Of a DNA stretch of 64,000 nt, positions 23,418 through 31,954 are shown one piece after another. The DNA comes from Robiginitalea sp. SC105 (GTDB lineage Bacteria; Bacteroidota; Bacteroidia; Flavobacteriales; Flavobacteriaceae). Below the pieces are notes generated by a model. The model was given only the letters and a program-made list of their open reading frames with translations. It was not told where the DNA came from and did not search any database. A program made the translations under genes and the position numbers. How positions within the stretch are numbered: position 1 is the first letter of the stretch; every line of letters begins with the position of its first letter. The DNA lies in assembly GCF_014243345.1 (NCBI RefSeq), contig NZ_JACLZF010000001.1, positions 1,054,001-1,118,000 of the forward strand. The letters run 5' to 3'.

Positions 23418-26188
23418 CTCGTTTCAGGTTTAGGGTTGTTTTTTTGCATGTTACCCTGTTGTCCGTACAGCCGCATTCGCCGCATGGACCAGGGGATGCC
23501 CGGTTCATCCGGGGTGTCGGTCAATTCCAGGCGCAGGGCGCGGAGTCGGGTAGGGGGTATTTTGAAGGCCACTTCCAGGCTGTCGGGGCGCACCCGCGTA
23601 ATTTCCCGCCAGGTCTGGCCGTCGTCGGAGGCCTGCACGCTGAGTTCCCTGGGGTAGGCGGCCGGTTTTTTGGCTGCTGCCCAGACCGTGCCGTTGGCCG
23701 GGGCATCGAACTGGATTTCGTAAAGGGAAACCGGGTCCGGGAAGTCGATGCGGTACCACATGCCTTCCTGCTGGTCCACCCCGGTGGTCCATCCGCCGAA
23801 GTCGAATGCGGCCGCTGGGCTGGCGGATCCCCCGATCACCACGGGCTGGGTATGGCTGGCGGCCATCTTCCAGCTGGGGTCCGGTTTGAGCTCCCTGGGG
23901 ATGGAGGCGAGGAGCTCGGGGTACTCGTAGGGTCCCCGGTTCCCGGTGTCCTCCCGGAATTCCGCGACCTCTTCCGCGGTTACCAGGGAGGCGCCATTGC
24001 CCATTTCCCTCCGGATAAACGAGGTGATGTCCGCGATCCACTGGTCCGTTTGCTCCCGGTTGCCCACCATGATCCCCCCGGCGTAATCCTTTCCGTCAAT
24101 GCTACCCTGCAACCCGTGGAGGATGGCCCCCAGGGCATAGCGGGGGTGGTCCTGTACCCGGATCGACGAGGCCAGTGGCGGGGCCATCAGCCGGCCGTTG
24201 CCGGCGGGTTTTCCCAGGCCCCCGGCCCCGTGGCACTGGATGCACAATTCGTTATAGATCACGGCACCCCGCTCCAGGGAAGCGATTTGTTCGGTGTCCA
24301 GGTCCCGGTGGCTGTTGCCCCCGGCCCCTTCCTGCAGCCCCTCGAGGATCTGGGTACCTACCAGTTGGATGCCGCGTTGGTCCGAGGATTCGAGGGCATT
24401 GGAAACGCGTGCCTCCAGGCTGTCCAATTCCAGGTAGCTTGAGCTGAGCATGGCCTGCAGGGCCACGTCGGTATCTGCGTCCTGCATCAAGCCGGCATAC
24501 AGGGCTTCCAGGGAGGTTGCCCCCGCTTTGACAAGGCCCTCACCGGCACGCAGGGCCTGTATCCGGATCCTCGGGTTGTCATCCGCAGCCAGTCGCCTGA
24601 CCTGTTCCTCCTTTAACAGGCCCAGCCCTTCCAGGCACCAGAGCGCATGGATCCGGGCGTTGGGGTTGGCATCGGACCAAAGGACACCCTGCAGTTCCGG
24701 GCCCAGGGATTTATCCCCGGAAAGGACGATCAGCTGCTGGGCCTTGTCCCGCCACCAGCCATTGGGATGCCCCAGGTAGGCAACCAGTTCGGCGGGTTCC
24801 TTATCGAGCATGTCCGGGCGGGTGCGGTCGCGCTCCAGGCTGTCGTGGGTGATCCGCCAGATCCGGCCCAGGCCCACCACCTTGTCCAGCTGGTACTGTT
24901 CGATCTTGGCCCGCAGGTAGGACCCGGGCTGCACCCACTGGCCTTCCTGTATGATGCCCCGGTACATGTCGGTGACATAGAGCGTCCCGTCCGGCGCCGT
25001 GGTCAGGTCCACAGGCCGGAAAAGCGGGTCCAGGCTGCGCAGGAATTCGGATTTTTCGGGCTGGTAGGCGTTGTGCAGGGTCGTGAGCCCTTCCTGCACC
25101 TCCGGGTGGATGCGGCGAACGATTCGGGCTACCGGTTCCCCGTAAAAAAGTTCCCCGTAGAGTTCCCGGGGGAGCCGGTCCCCGCGATAGATGTCGTTGC
25201 CTGCCGCCCCGGTTACCCGGTTGAGGGAGCCGTCGGGTTTGCGCACGTGGTCCATGCCCCCCTGCATATCGGCCACCCCGACGGGCGCCCCCCAGGGGAC
25301 TTCAAAGCCCTCGGCCAGTTCGCCGGGCACCTCAAAATTCCCGTAGTGGATGGGGAACTGGAAATAGGAGGGGACGCCGGAGGCACCGCCCAGGAACCAC
25401 AGCTTCCCGTCATCGTCGTGGGTCAGGCCCCACTGGGCCCGGTTGTACCCGGTAGGTTCGCGGATGACGCCTGCTGCCGTCTCCCGGACACGGAACGCAT
25501 TGACCGTACTGTAGAGCCAGTTGTCCATCCCGTAATACATAAAGGCCTGCTGGTGTTCCACATTCCCAGCCCGGCCATACCGGTTGGTAAACAGTTCCTT
25601 TCGGTCTGCCTTCCCGTCCCCGTCCGTATCCGTATACCGGTAGACATTGTCCTGGTTGCTTTCCATGGCGAGGATGCAGTCCTTCCCATAGGGCAGGACA
25701 AACCTCGGGAAGACCAGGCTGTCCACAAAGACGGTCCCCCTGTCGTATATCCCGTCGTCGTCCGTATCCTCCCAGCGCGAAATCCGGCTTACCGGGTCGA
25801 GTTCCCCGTCCGAATCGGCCGTGAGCATATAGGTCCGGAGTTCCAGTACGTACATCCGTCCGTTCCCGTCAAAGGCGATGGCCCCCGGCTGCTCGATTTC
25901 CGGTTCGGTCAGGACGGGCTCCATCCGGTATCCCGGGGGCAGGAGGAACTTTTTGGCGGATTCTTCGGGATAGAGGGGCCTGACCGGGGTCTTGGGCTCC
26001 AGGTCGATGCCGGCCCACTTCGCATCGGCTGTATCCGCATCGGCGGGCAGGGGGATGCGGGGAAGGGAATCGGAAAAACTGCCGATTACCCGGTCCACGG
26101 GATGTTGCTTTTTCTCCGAGCAGGCCGATAAAAAGGCCAGGACAGCCAGGGACGCCGCAAGGATCCGGCCGTTGGTACGCAATGGCAT
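23414..26188 (-). CDS. PVC-type heme-binding dehydrogenase lipoprotein with cytochrome c and F5/8-type domain
   Basis: 924 residues. Lipoprotein signal LAFLSAC. The N-terminal half is a beta-propeller of the membrane-bound dehydrogenase kind (FLLPPGYRMEPVLTEPEIEQP, GAIAFDGNGRMYVLELRTY, LTTAPDGTLYVTDMYRGI). A HEAT-repeat stretch lies near 480-610. A cytochrome c motif (NELCIQCHGAGGLGKP) follows near 675-690, with a later Met for the axial ligand. The C-terminal 150 residues resemble an F5/8 type C carbohydrate-binding domain (ISLYEIQFDAPANGTVW-like). Such proteins oxidise sugars on the cell surface. The following isomerase shares the operon. Confidence 0.85.
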   Translation of the reverse strand: MPLRTNGRILAASLAVLAFLSACSEKKQHPVDRVIGSFSDSLPRIPLPADADTADAKWAGIDLEPKTPVRPLYPEESAKKFLLPPGYRMEPVLTEPEIEQPGAIAFDGNGRMYVLELRTYMLTADSDGELDPVSRISRWEDTDDDGIYDRGTVFVDSLVFPRFVLPYGKDCILAMESNQDNVYRYTDTDGDGKADRKELFTNRYGRAGNVEHQQAFMYYGMDNWLYSTVNAFRVRETAAGVIREPTGYNRAQWGLTHDDDGKLWFLGGASGVPSYFQFPIHYGNFEVPGELAEGFEVPWGAPVGVADMQGGMDHVRKPDGSLNRVTGAAGNDIYRGDRLPRELYGELFYGEPVARIVRRIHPEVQEGLTTLHNAYQPEKSEFLRSLDPLFRPVDLTTAPDGTLYVTDMYRGIIQEGQWVQPGSYLRAKIEQYQLDKVVGLGRIWRITHDSLERDRTRPDMLDKEPAELVAYLGHPNGWWRDKAQQLIVLSGDKSLGPELQGVLWSDANPNARIHALWCLEGLGLLKEEQVRRLAADDNPRIRIQALRAGEGLVKAGATSLEALYAGLMQDADTDVALQAMLSSSYLELDSLEARVSNALESSDQRGIQLVGTQILEGLQEGAGGNSHRDLDTEQIASLERGAVIYNELCIQCHGAGGLGKPAGNGRLMAPPLASSIRVQDHPRYALGAILHGLQGSIDGKDYAGGIMVGNREQTDQWIADITSFIRREMGNGASLVTAEEVAEFREDTGNRGPYEYPELLASIPRELKPDPSWKMAASHTQPVVIGGSASPAAAFDFGGWTTGVDQQEGMWYRIDFPDPVSLYEIQFDAPANGTVWAAAKKPAAYPRELSVQASDDGQTWREITRVRPDSLEVAFKIPPTRLRALRLELTDTPDEPGIPWSMRRMRLYGQQGNMQKNNPKPETR

Positions 26189-26337
26189 AGTGTCGTTTAG
26201 TTTGTCCCGGGCACCATCCGGTGCCCGGGGATTGAATGGAAATTAAGTACTTTGTACTGATAATTCAAAGATTTAACAAATTGCCTGTACGTTACCGACT
26301 TAAATGGTCCCTGCTCCCGGCCAGTGCCCTGCGCCAC

Positions 26338-27816
26338 ATGCGTGGGGTCAGGCTCCTGGCAGGTATTTGCCTGATGGCCTTTTTGTCCTGGGGTGTGTCT
26401 TCCTGTGGGGATACCTCCCGGGAAGTAGCAGCGGGGGAGCAACCGCCGGGCAGGCCCCCGAATATCGTGATCGTTTTCACGGACGACCAGGGATATGCCG
26501 ATGTGGGGGTCTATGGCGCCGGGGATATTCCCACCCCCAACCTGGATGGCCTGGCCGCAGAAGGGTTGCTGCTGAGCAATTTTTATGCGGCCCAGCCGGT
26601 TTGCTCCGCCTCGCGGGCCGGGTTGCTCACGGGTTGCTACCCCAACCGGATCGGCATCCATAACGCCCTGATGCCCGACAGCCCCATCGGCCTGAACCCT
26701 GAGGAGGAAACCCTGGCGGAACTCCTGAAACAACAGGGGTACCGCACGGGCATCTTCGGGAAATGGCACCTGGGCGACCAACCCGAATTCCTGCCCACCC
26801 AACATGGTTTCGACGAATTTTTTGGCATTCCCTATTCCAACGATATGTGGCCCCTCCACCCCCAGCAGGGCCCTGTATTCGATTTTGGCCCGCTGCCGCT
26901 CTATGAACAGGAGCGCGTCATCGACACCCTTGAGGACCAGACGCTGCTGACCCGCCGGATCACCGAGCGCAGCGTATCCTTTATCGAACGCAACAAGGAC
27001 CAGCCTTTCTTCCTGTACGTGCCCCACCCGCAGCCCCATGTCCCCCTCTTTGTTTCGGAAGCCTTCCGTGGCAAATCCGGCCGGGGCCTTTACGGGGATG
27101 TCATCATGGAGATCGACTGGTCGGTGGGGGAGATCCTGGAAGCGCTGGATGCGAATGGCCTGACCGATAATACCTGGGTGATCTTTACTTCCGACAACGG
27201 GCCATGGCTGGCCTACGGCAACCACGCCGGCAGCGCGGACCCGCTTCGGGAAGGCAAGGGTACCAACTGGGAGGGCGGGGTACGCGAGCCTTGCATCATG
27301 CGCTTCCCGGGCCGTTTGCCCGCCGGGCAGGTAGTGGAGGCGCCCCTGATGGCCATTGACCTGCTGCCCACCATCCTGTCGGTAACCGGCGGCCCGGAAC
27401 CCGAACTCCCGATCGACGGCAGGAATGCCTGGGAGCTGCTTACCGGGCAGACCGACCAGAGCCCGCAGGACGCGTACTTTTTCTATTACCGGGTCAATGA
27501 ACTGCAGGCCGTGCGGGACGGCGACTGGAAACTGGTGCTGCCGCACAATTACCGGACCATGGAGGGGCAGGAGCCCGGGGCGGATGGCCTTCCCGGCTCC
27601 TACCGCTATGTGGACGTGGAGACGCCCGAATTGTATAACCTGCGGGACGACCCTTCCGAAACCCGGGACCTGGCCGCACAGCACCCGGAGGTGGTTGCGG
27701 CCCTTGAAGTGAAGGCAGACTCCATCCGCAACCGGCTGGGGGACTCCCTCACAGGAGCGGAAGGTTCCGGGAACCGGCCCCCGGGGCGCATCCCTTCGGA
27801 AGATGCACCGGATTAA
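26338..27816 (+). CDS. Exported sulfatase (type I, formylglycine-dependent)
   Basis: 492 residues from ATG 26338, which yields the lipoprotein signal LSWGVSSC. A start 34 codons earlier (26236) lies upstream of a likely promoter. PNIVIVFTDDQGYADVG supplies the metal-binding aspartates. The formylglycine site PVCSASRAGLLTG is the C-x-(A/S)-x-R type, matured by a formylglycine-generating enzyme or anaerobic sulfatase maturase. GKWHLGD and SDNGPW complete the active site. It probably desulfates a polysaccharide. It is divergent from the dehydrogenase/isomerase pair, suggesting shared use, and ends 5 bases before trmN6. Confidence 0.93.
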   Translation: MRGVRLLAGICLMAFLSWGVSSCGDTSREVAAGEQPPGRPPNIVIVFTDDQGYADVGVYGAGDIPTPNLDGLAAEGLLLSNFYAAQPVCSASRAGLLTGCYPNRIGIHNALMPDSPIGLNPEEETLAELLKQQGYRTGIFGKWHLGDQPEFLPTQHGFDEFFGIPYSNDMWPLHPQQGPVFDFGPLPLYEQERVIDTLEDQTLLTRRITERSVSFIERNKDQPFFLYVPHPQPHVPLFVSEAFRGKSGRGLYGDVIMEIDWSVGEILEALDANGLTDNTWVIFTSDNGPWLAYGNHAGSADPLREGKGTNWEGGVREPCIMRFPGRLPAGQVVEAPLMAIDLLPTILSVTGGPEPELPIDGRNAWELLTGQTDQSPQDAYFFYYRVNELQAVRDGDWKLVLPHNYRTMEGQEPGADGLPGSYRYVDVETPELYNLRDDPSETRDLAAQHPEVVAALEVKADSIRNRLGDSLTGAEGSGNRPPGRIPSEDAPD

Positions 27817-27821
27817 ACCCC

Positions 27822-28565
27822 ATGCCCATGTCTTCGGATTTCCGTTTTAAACAATTCAATGTAGCCCAAGAGGGCGCTGCCATGAAGGTGGGTACCGACG
27901 GGGTGTTGCTCGGCGCCTGGGCACCTCTGCCCGACCGGCCCGCCCTGGTCCTGGATATCGGCAGCGGGGGCGGCCTGATCGCCCTGATGCTGGCCCAACG
28001 CTCCGGGGAGGGCCAGATCGATGCCGTGGAACCCGACCCGGGGGCCTTTGAGCAATGTGTTCATAATTTTGAGGCGTCCCCCTGGGCCGACCGGCTGTTC
28101 TGTTACCACTGCACCCTGCAGGAATTTGCAAGCGAAATCGACGACCGGTACGACGCCATTGTCTCCAACCCGCCCTTCCACCCGGAACAGGTAGGTAGTG
28201 AAAACCCGATGCGGGACCGGGCAAGGCGGCAGGAATTTTTGCCCTTTGAGGCCCTGCTGGAGGGGGTAGCGCAGCTGCTGTCGGACGAGGGGGTCTTTTC
28301 AGTAGTCCTTCCGCAGGCGGAGGAGGGGCGCTTTGTGCAGCTGGCGGGGCAGGTCGGATTGATCCCCGTGAAAATCCTGAGGGTAAGGGGAAGGGCCGGC
28401 CGGCCGTTGAAGCGGAGCCTGATCGCCTTTACCCGGCAGGAGGGCCCGTCCGATCGGAACCCGGCCGGGCCTCCGGATACCGGGGAACTCATCATCGAGG
28501 AGGCGCGCCACCAGTACACGGAAGCCTATAAAAACCTCACCCGGGAATTCTATTTAAAAATGTAA
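27822..28565 (+). CDS. trmN6: tRNA1(Val) (adenine(37)-N6)-methyltransferase
   Basis: 247 residues. The N-terminus FRFKQFNVAQEGAAMKVGTDG and motif I VLDIGSGGGLIALMLAQR are characteristic. YDAIVSNPPFHPEQ holds the NPPF motif of amino-adenine methyltransferases. It would use SAM to methylate A37 of a tRNA-Val. It follows the sulfatase by 5 bases, which may only reflect compact packing, and is followed by a dehydrogenase gene with its own promoter. Confidence 0.88.
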   Translation: MPMSSDFRFKQFNVAQEGAAMKVGTDGVLLGAWAPLPDRPALVLDIGSGGGLIALMLAQRSGEGQIDAVEPDPGAFEQCVHNFEASPWADRLFCYHCTLQEFASEIDDRYDAIVSNPPFHPEQVGSENPMRDRARRQEFLPFEALLEGVAQLLSDEGVFSVVLPQAEEGRFVQLAGQVGLIPVKILRVRGRAGRPLKRSLIAFTRQEGPSDRNPAGPPDTGELIIEEARHQYTEAYKNLTREFYLKM

Positions 28566-28594
28566 CGACTGCGGGCCAAATTGTTAGTTTTAGC

Positions 28595-28602
28595 TACCTT
28601 TG
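28595..28602 (+). promoter_or_regulatory. -7 box upstream of the acyl-CoA dehydrogenase
   Basis: TACCTTTG, matching TAnnTTTG, lies 21 bases before the ATG at 28624, so the gene has its own start and a very short leader. Confidence 0.6.
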
Positions 28603-28623
28603 GGCGAACCGAATTAAGCACGC

Positions 28624-29802
28624 ATGAAGCCCGATTTATTTGAAGCCCCTGATTACTATTTCCTGGACGATTTACTCAGCGAAGAACACAAACTGGTCCG
28701 CGATGCGGCCCGAAGCTGGGTCAAGCGTTCCGTATCCCCCATCATCGAGGAGTACGCCCAAAAAGCGGAGTTCCCGGACCAAATCCTGGACGGCCTGGCC
28801 GAGATCGGTGCCTTCGGTCCCTACATCCCCGAGGAGTACGGCGGGGCGGGCCTGGACCAGATCAGCTATGGGCTTATCATGCAGGAAATCGAGCGGGGCG
28901 ACAGCGGGGTGAGGTCCACGGCTTCCGTGCAGTCTTCCCTGGTGATGTACCCGATTTACGCATACGGTAATGAGGCGCAACGGAAAAAGTACCTCCCCAA
29001 ACTCGCTTCGGGCGAACTGATGGGTTGTTTTGGCCTGACCGAACCCGACCACGGGTCAAACCCGGGGGGCATGGTATCGAATTTCAAGGATGCCGGCGAC
29101 CATTTTGTGCTGAACGGTGCCAAACTGTGGATATCCAACGCCCCTTTTGCTGACATCGCCATTGTCTGGGCCAAGGATGAGTCGGGACGTATCCACGGCC
29201 TGATCGTGGAGCGGGGCATGGAAGGGTTTACCACCCCGGAAACGCACAACAAATGGTCCCTGCGCGCGTCGGCAACCGGGGAACTGATCTTCGACAATGT
29301 CAAGGTGCCCAAGGAAAACCTCCTCGAGGGCAAATCCGGCCTGGGGGCACCCCTGGGATGCCTGGATTCCGCCCGTTACGGCATCGCCTGGGGGGCCATC
29401 GGCGCCGCCATGGATTGCTATGATACCGCCCTGCGCTACGCCAAGGAGCGGGTGCAGTTCGACAAACCGATTGCAGGCACCCAGCTGCAGCAGAAAAAAC
29501 TGGCCGAGATGATTACCGAGATCACCAAGGCGCAATTAATGGCCTTCCGCCTCGGGCAGCTTCGGAACGAAGGACGCGCCACCACGGCCCAGATCTCCAT
29601 GGCCAAGCGGAACAATGTGGATATGGCCCTGAACATCGCCCGGGAGGCCCGGCAGGTGCTCGGCGGCATGGGGATTACGGGGGAATACAGCATCATGCGC
29701 CACATGATGAACCTGGAATCGGTGATCACCTACGAGGGGACCCACGACATCCACCTGCTCATTACCGGCGCGGACATCACAGGTATTAGCGCCTTTAAAT
29801 AG
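28624..29802 (+). CDS. Acyl-CoA dehydrogenase, glutaryl-CoA dehydrogenase type
   Basis: 392 residues. The base is Glu371 in TYEGTHDIH. The arginine that recognises the glutaryl carboxylate in this subfamily is Arg97 in SGVRSTASVQSSLVM. FAD-binding segments include GCFGLTEPDHGSNPG and KLWISNAPFADI. Glutaryl-CoA dehydrogenase oxidises and decarboxylates glutaryl-CoA to crotonyl-CoA in lysine/tryptophan breakdown; other enzymes of the path are not in the window. The electron acceptor would be an electron-transfer flavoprotein. Subfamily is inferred from motifs. Confidence 0.9.
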   Translation: MKPDLFEAPDYYFLDDLLSEEHKLVRDAARSWVKRSVSPIIEEYAQKAEFPDQILDGLAEIGAFGPYIPEEYGGAGLDQISYGLIMQEIERGDSGVRSTASVQSSLVMYPIYAYGNEAQRKKYLPKLASGELMGCFGLTEPDHGSNPGGMVSNFKDAGDHFVLNGAKLWISNAPFADIAIVWAKDESGRIHGLIVERGMEGFTTPETHNKWSLRASATGELIFDNVKVPKENLLEGKSGLGAPLGCLDSARYGIAWGAIGAAMDCYDTALRYAKERVQFDKPIAGTQLQQKKLAEMITEITKAQLMAFRLGQLRNEGRATTAQISMAKRNNVDMALNIAREARQVLGGMGITGEYSIMRHMMNLESVITYEGTHDIHLLITGADITGISAFK

Positions 29803-29898
29803 GTTGGTAAAGCCCGGGCCGTTAGAAATGCGATTCCTCTTGCGTTCAACCCGGGAAGGCTACACCGTATTTCGAGAAGGCCACCCCGTTTTTGGGGA

Positions 29899-30948
29899 TC
29901 AGCTTGTTTTCCAGATCGTCGTCAATTCTTCCATCCGGCCGGCAGCCAGCCGGGCAAGCCCCAGGAGGTTTTTTGCCCGCAGCAGGTTCTGGCCCTCAAA
30001 GGCGGTTTTGTAATACCGGTCTCCCAAAAAGTAGTCCGCCAGGGCACGGACCCCGTGCAGCAAGGGCATGAGGACCAGGCCGTAGGGCAGGCTGTTCCGC
30101 TCCCCTTCCTGCAGGGCCAGGCCACAGGAGGCAAACCCCGCACAGAACGCCCGGTAGTTCTCCAGGTCGATATCCAGTTCGCCCGGGTCCGGATGGTCCT
30201 CCGGCAGGGGGGTCACCACGGACCGGACCGCATCCCCGAAATCGTAGACGAGGTAACCGGGCATCAGCGTGTCCAGGTCGATCAGGCAAAGGGCCCGTGA
30301 AGTCGCCTGTTCAAATAATACGTTGCTGAGTTTGGGGTCGTTGTGGCAGATGCGCAGGGGAAGCTCATCCAGGTTTGCCTGCCGCAGGAATTCCGACAAT
30401 TCGCGACCCAGGGCGAGGAGTTCCCCTCCTTCCTGTACCCGCTCAGGCAATCCGCTATGCGCTGCCTCCCCGAGTTGACCCATGCGCAGGCCCAGGTCGT
30501 GGAATCCCGGGAGGACGGGCTCGAGCAAATCGGCGGGTGTCCCCTCAAGTAACTTATGGAAGCGGCCCAGGATGCGCCCGGCCTCCCGGGAAATGCCCGG
30601 TGCGCCGGCAACGGAAAGGGTGAAGGACCCCTCGATAAAGCGGTAGACCCGCCAGGAATGTCCTCCCGGGCCGGTTGCCCAGGAAGCTCCCTCCGGGGTC
30701 CGGACGAGTTCAGGAGGGTGGTAGCCTTCCCCCCTCAGGCGGGGGAGTACCTCTTCCAGGTTATGCATCAGCAGCCCCGGGTCGGGGAAGACCTCCGTAT
30801 TGATCCGCTGCAGGATATACCCCGGTTCGCCCGGCAGGACTACCTTGTAGGTGTCGTTGATGTAGCCATCGGAAATGGGCTGCAGGGAGGCATCCCCGGT
30901 GGGGATCCCAAAAAGGGAAAGGGCCGCAACGGGATCGGAAGCCTTCAT
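29899..30948 (-). CDS. APH-family sugar kinase, N-acetylhexosamine 1-kinase-like
   Basis: 349 residues. The catalytic loop is ICHNDPKLSNVLFE (Brenner motif H-x-D-x4-N) and the metal motif CLIDLDTLMPGYLVYDFGD. The N-lobe has DGYINDTYKVVLPGEPGYILQRIN. The combination DLDT-x-MPG-x3-YDFGDA resembles NahK-type N-acetylhexosamine 1-kinases rather than aminoglycoside kinases. It would phosphorylate GalNAc or GlcNAc at C1. It lies 16 bases after a nucleotidyltransferase on the same strand, which would turn the product into a nucleotide sugar. Confidence 0.8.
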   Translation of the reverse strand: MKASDPVAALSLFGIPTGDASLQPISDGYINDTYKVVLPGEPGYILQRINTEVFPDPGLLMHNLEEVLPRLRGEGYHPPELVRTPEGASWATGPGGHSWRVYRFIEGSFTLSVAGAPGISREAGRILGRFHKLLEGTPADLLEPVLPGFHDLGLRMGQLGEAAHSGLPERVQEGGELLALGRELSEFLRQANLDELPLRICHNDPKLSNVLFEQATSRALCLIDLDTLMPGYLVYDFGDAVRSVVTPLPEDHPDPGELDIDLENYRAFCAGFASCGLALQEGERNSLPYGLVLMPLLHGVRALADYFLGDRYYKTAFEGQNLLRAKNLLGLARLAAGRMEELTTIWKTS

Positions 30949-30964
30949 AAAACCCGGTTTTGTT

Positions 30965-31849
30965 TCACCCCCAGAGCGGGCTGGGGTAGCGGCCCTCCCG
31001 GCTCAGCCCGGATAATGCCGCAACGGCTTTTTCCTTGTCGGCTGCATAGGTGACCCCGAACCAGGGGCTGTTCGCAGGGATTACTTCCACCTGTGCGGCA
31101 TCCTTGCTGAGCATGTCCTGGATAACGAAGGGGATGTAGATCTCCCCTTTGGAGGGATCCTCGCTTTCCAGCAGGAATTCACGGAAATCCGCTTCGATCT
31201 GCGGGAAGATGGAAGGCTGGCAAACCCAGAAATTCATGCTCACCAGTTCCTCCCCGCCAAAGGTCAGCCCGGTGTCGGCATCGCGGATCCGGCCATCGAC
31301 CTCCTCGATCTCCGTGCGTTCGTCCACAGACCGGAGGTACCGGCCTTCCCGGCTGCAGACCCCCCGGGAAACGGAACCGTGGGGGGAAAGCGTATCCCGG
31401 AGCGTGTATGCCACGATCCCATAGGTGTTGCCCCCTTCGTTTTCCTTCATAAAGGCTGCAGCCTGCTCATAGGCGGGTTGCCCGTAATAGTCGTCGGCAT
31501 TGATCACCGCAAACGGGCCATCGATGACCTTCCGGGCCGTCCAGACGGCATGGGCCGTCCCCCAGGGTTTCGGGCGTTCCCCTTCGAAGGTTACCCCGTC
31601 GGGCAAATCGGTGAGTTCCTGGGCCAGTACGTCCAGGGTGACCTGGCCGGGTAACCGGCTGCCGAGGTACTCCTTCAAAAAATCCACGTTGTCTTTCTGG
31701 GTGATGACCACAATGTGGTTGAACCCATTGGCGATGGCATCATAGATGCTGAATTCCATCAGGAATTCGCCCTCCGGCCCCAGGTCGTCGAATTGTTTGA
31801 GCTTTCCATATCGGCTGCCGCGTCCCGCAGCCATGAGTAATAATGTCAT
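30965..31849 (-). CDS. Sugar-1-phosphate nucleotidyltransferase
   Basis: 294 residues. The nucleotide-binding start TLLLMAAGRGSRYGKLKQFDD is a variant of the G-x-G-T/S-R-x-x-P-x-T-K signature, and INADDYYG supplies the metal-binding aspartates. ERPKPWGTAHAVWTA is typical of UTP-dependent enzymes acting on hexose or hexosamine 1-phosphates. It heads the pair with the kinase at 29899, and its start is divergent from the GH109-like gene. Confidence 0.8.
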   Translation of the reverse strand: MTLLLMAAGRGSRYGKLKQFDDLGPEGEFLMEFSIYDAIANGFNHIVVITQKDNVDFLKEYLGSRLPGQVTLDVLAQELTDLPDGVTFEGERPKPWGTAHAVWTARKVIDGPFAVINADDYYGQPAYEQAAAFMKENEGGNTYGIVAYTLRDTLSPHGSVSRGVCSREGRYLRSVDERTEIEEVDGRIRDADTGLTFGGEELVSMNFWVCQPSIFPQIEADFREFLLESEDPSKGEIYIPFVIQDMLSKDAAQVEVIPANSPWFGVTYAADKEKAVAALSGLSREGRYPSPLWG

Positions 31850-31954
31850 TGCGGCTTTTTATTTGCTTGCCAAAAATACTATTTTGAGCGGGAACCGGGA
31901 CGGCAAACCCATTAATTCATAAATTTCCCGGTCCGTAACCAACACCTTTTACAC

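Noticed and set aside
24647-27684. Frames of 494 and 495 codons opposite the dehydrogenase and the sulfatase
   Set aside because: Both are shadows in GC-rich coding DNA; the sense frames have conserved active-site motifs.
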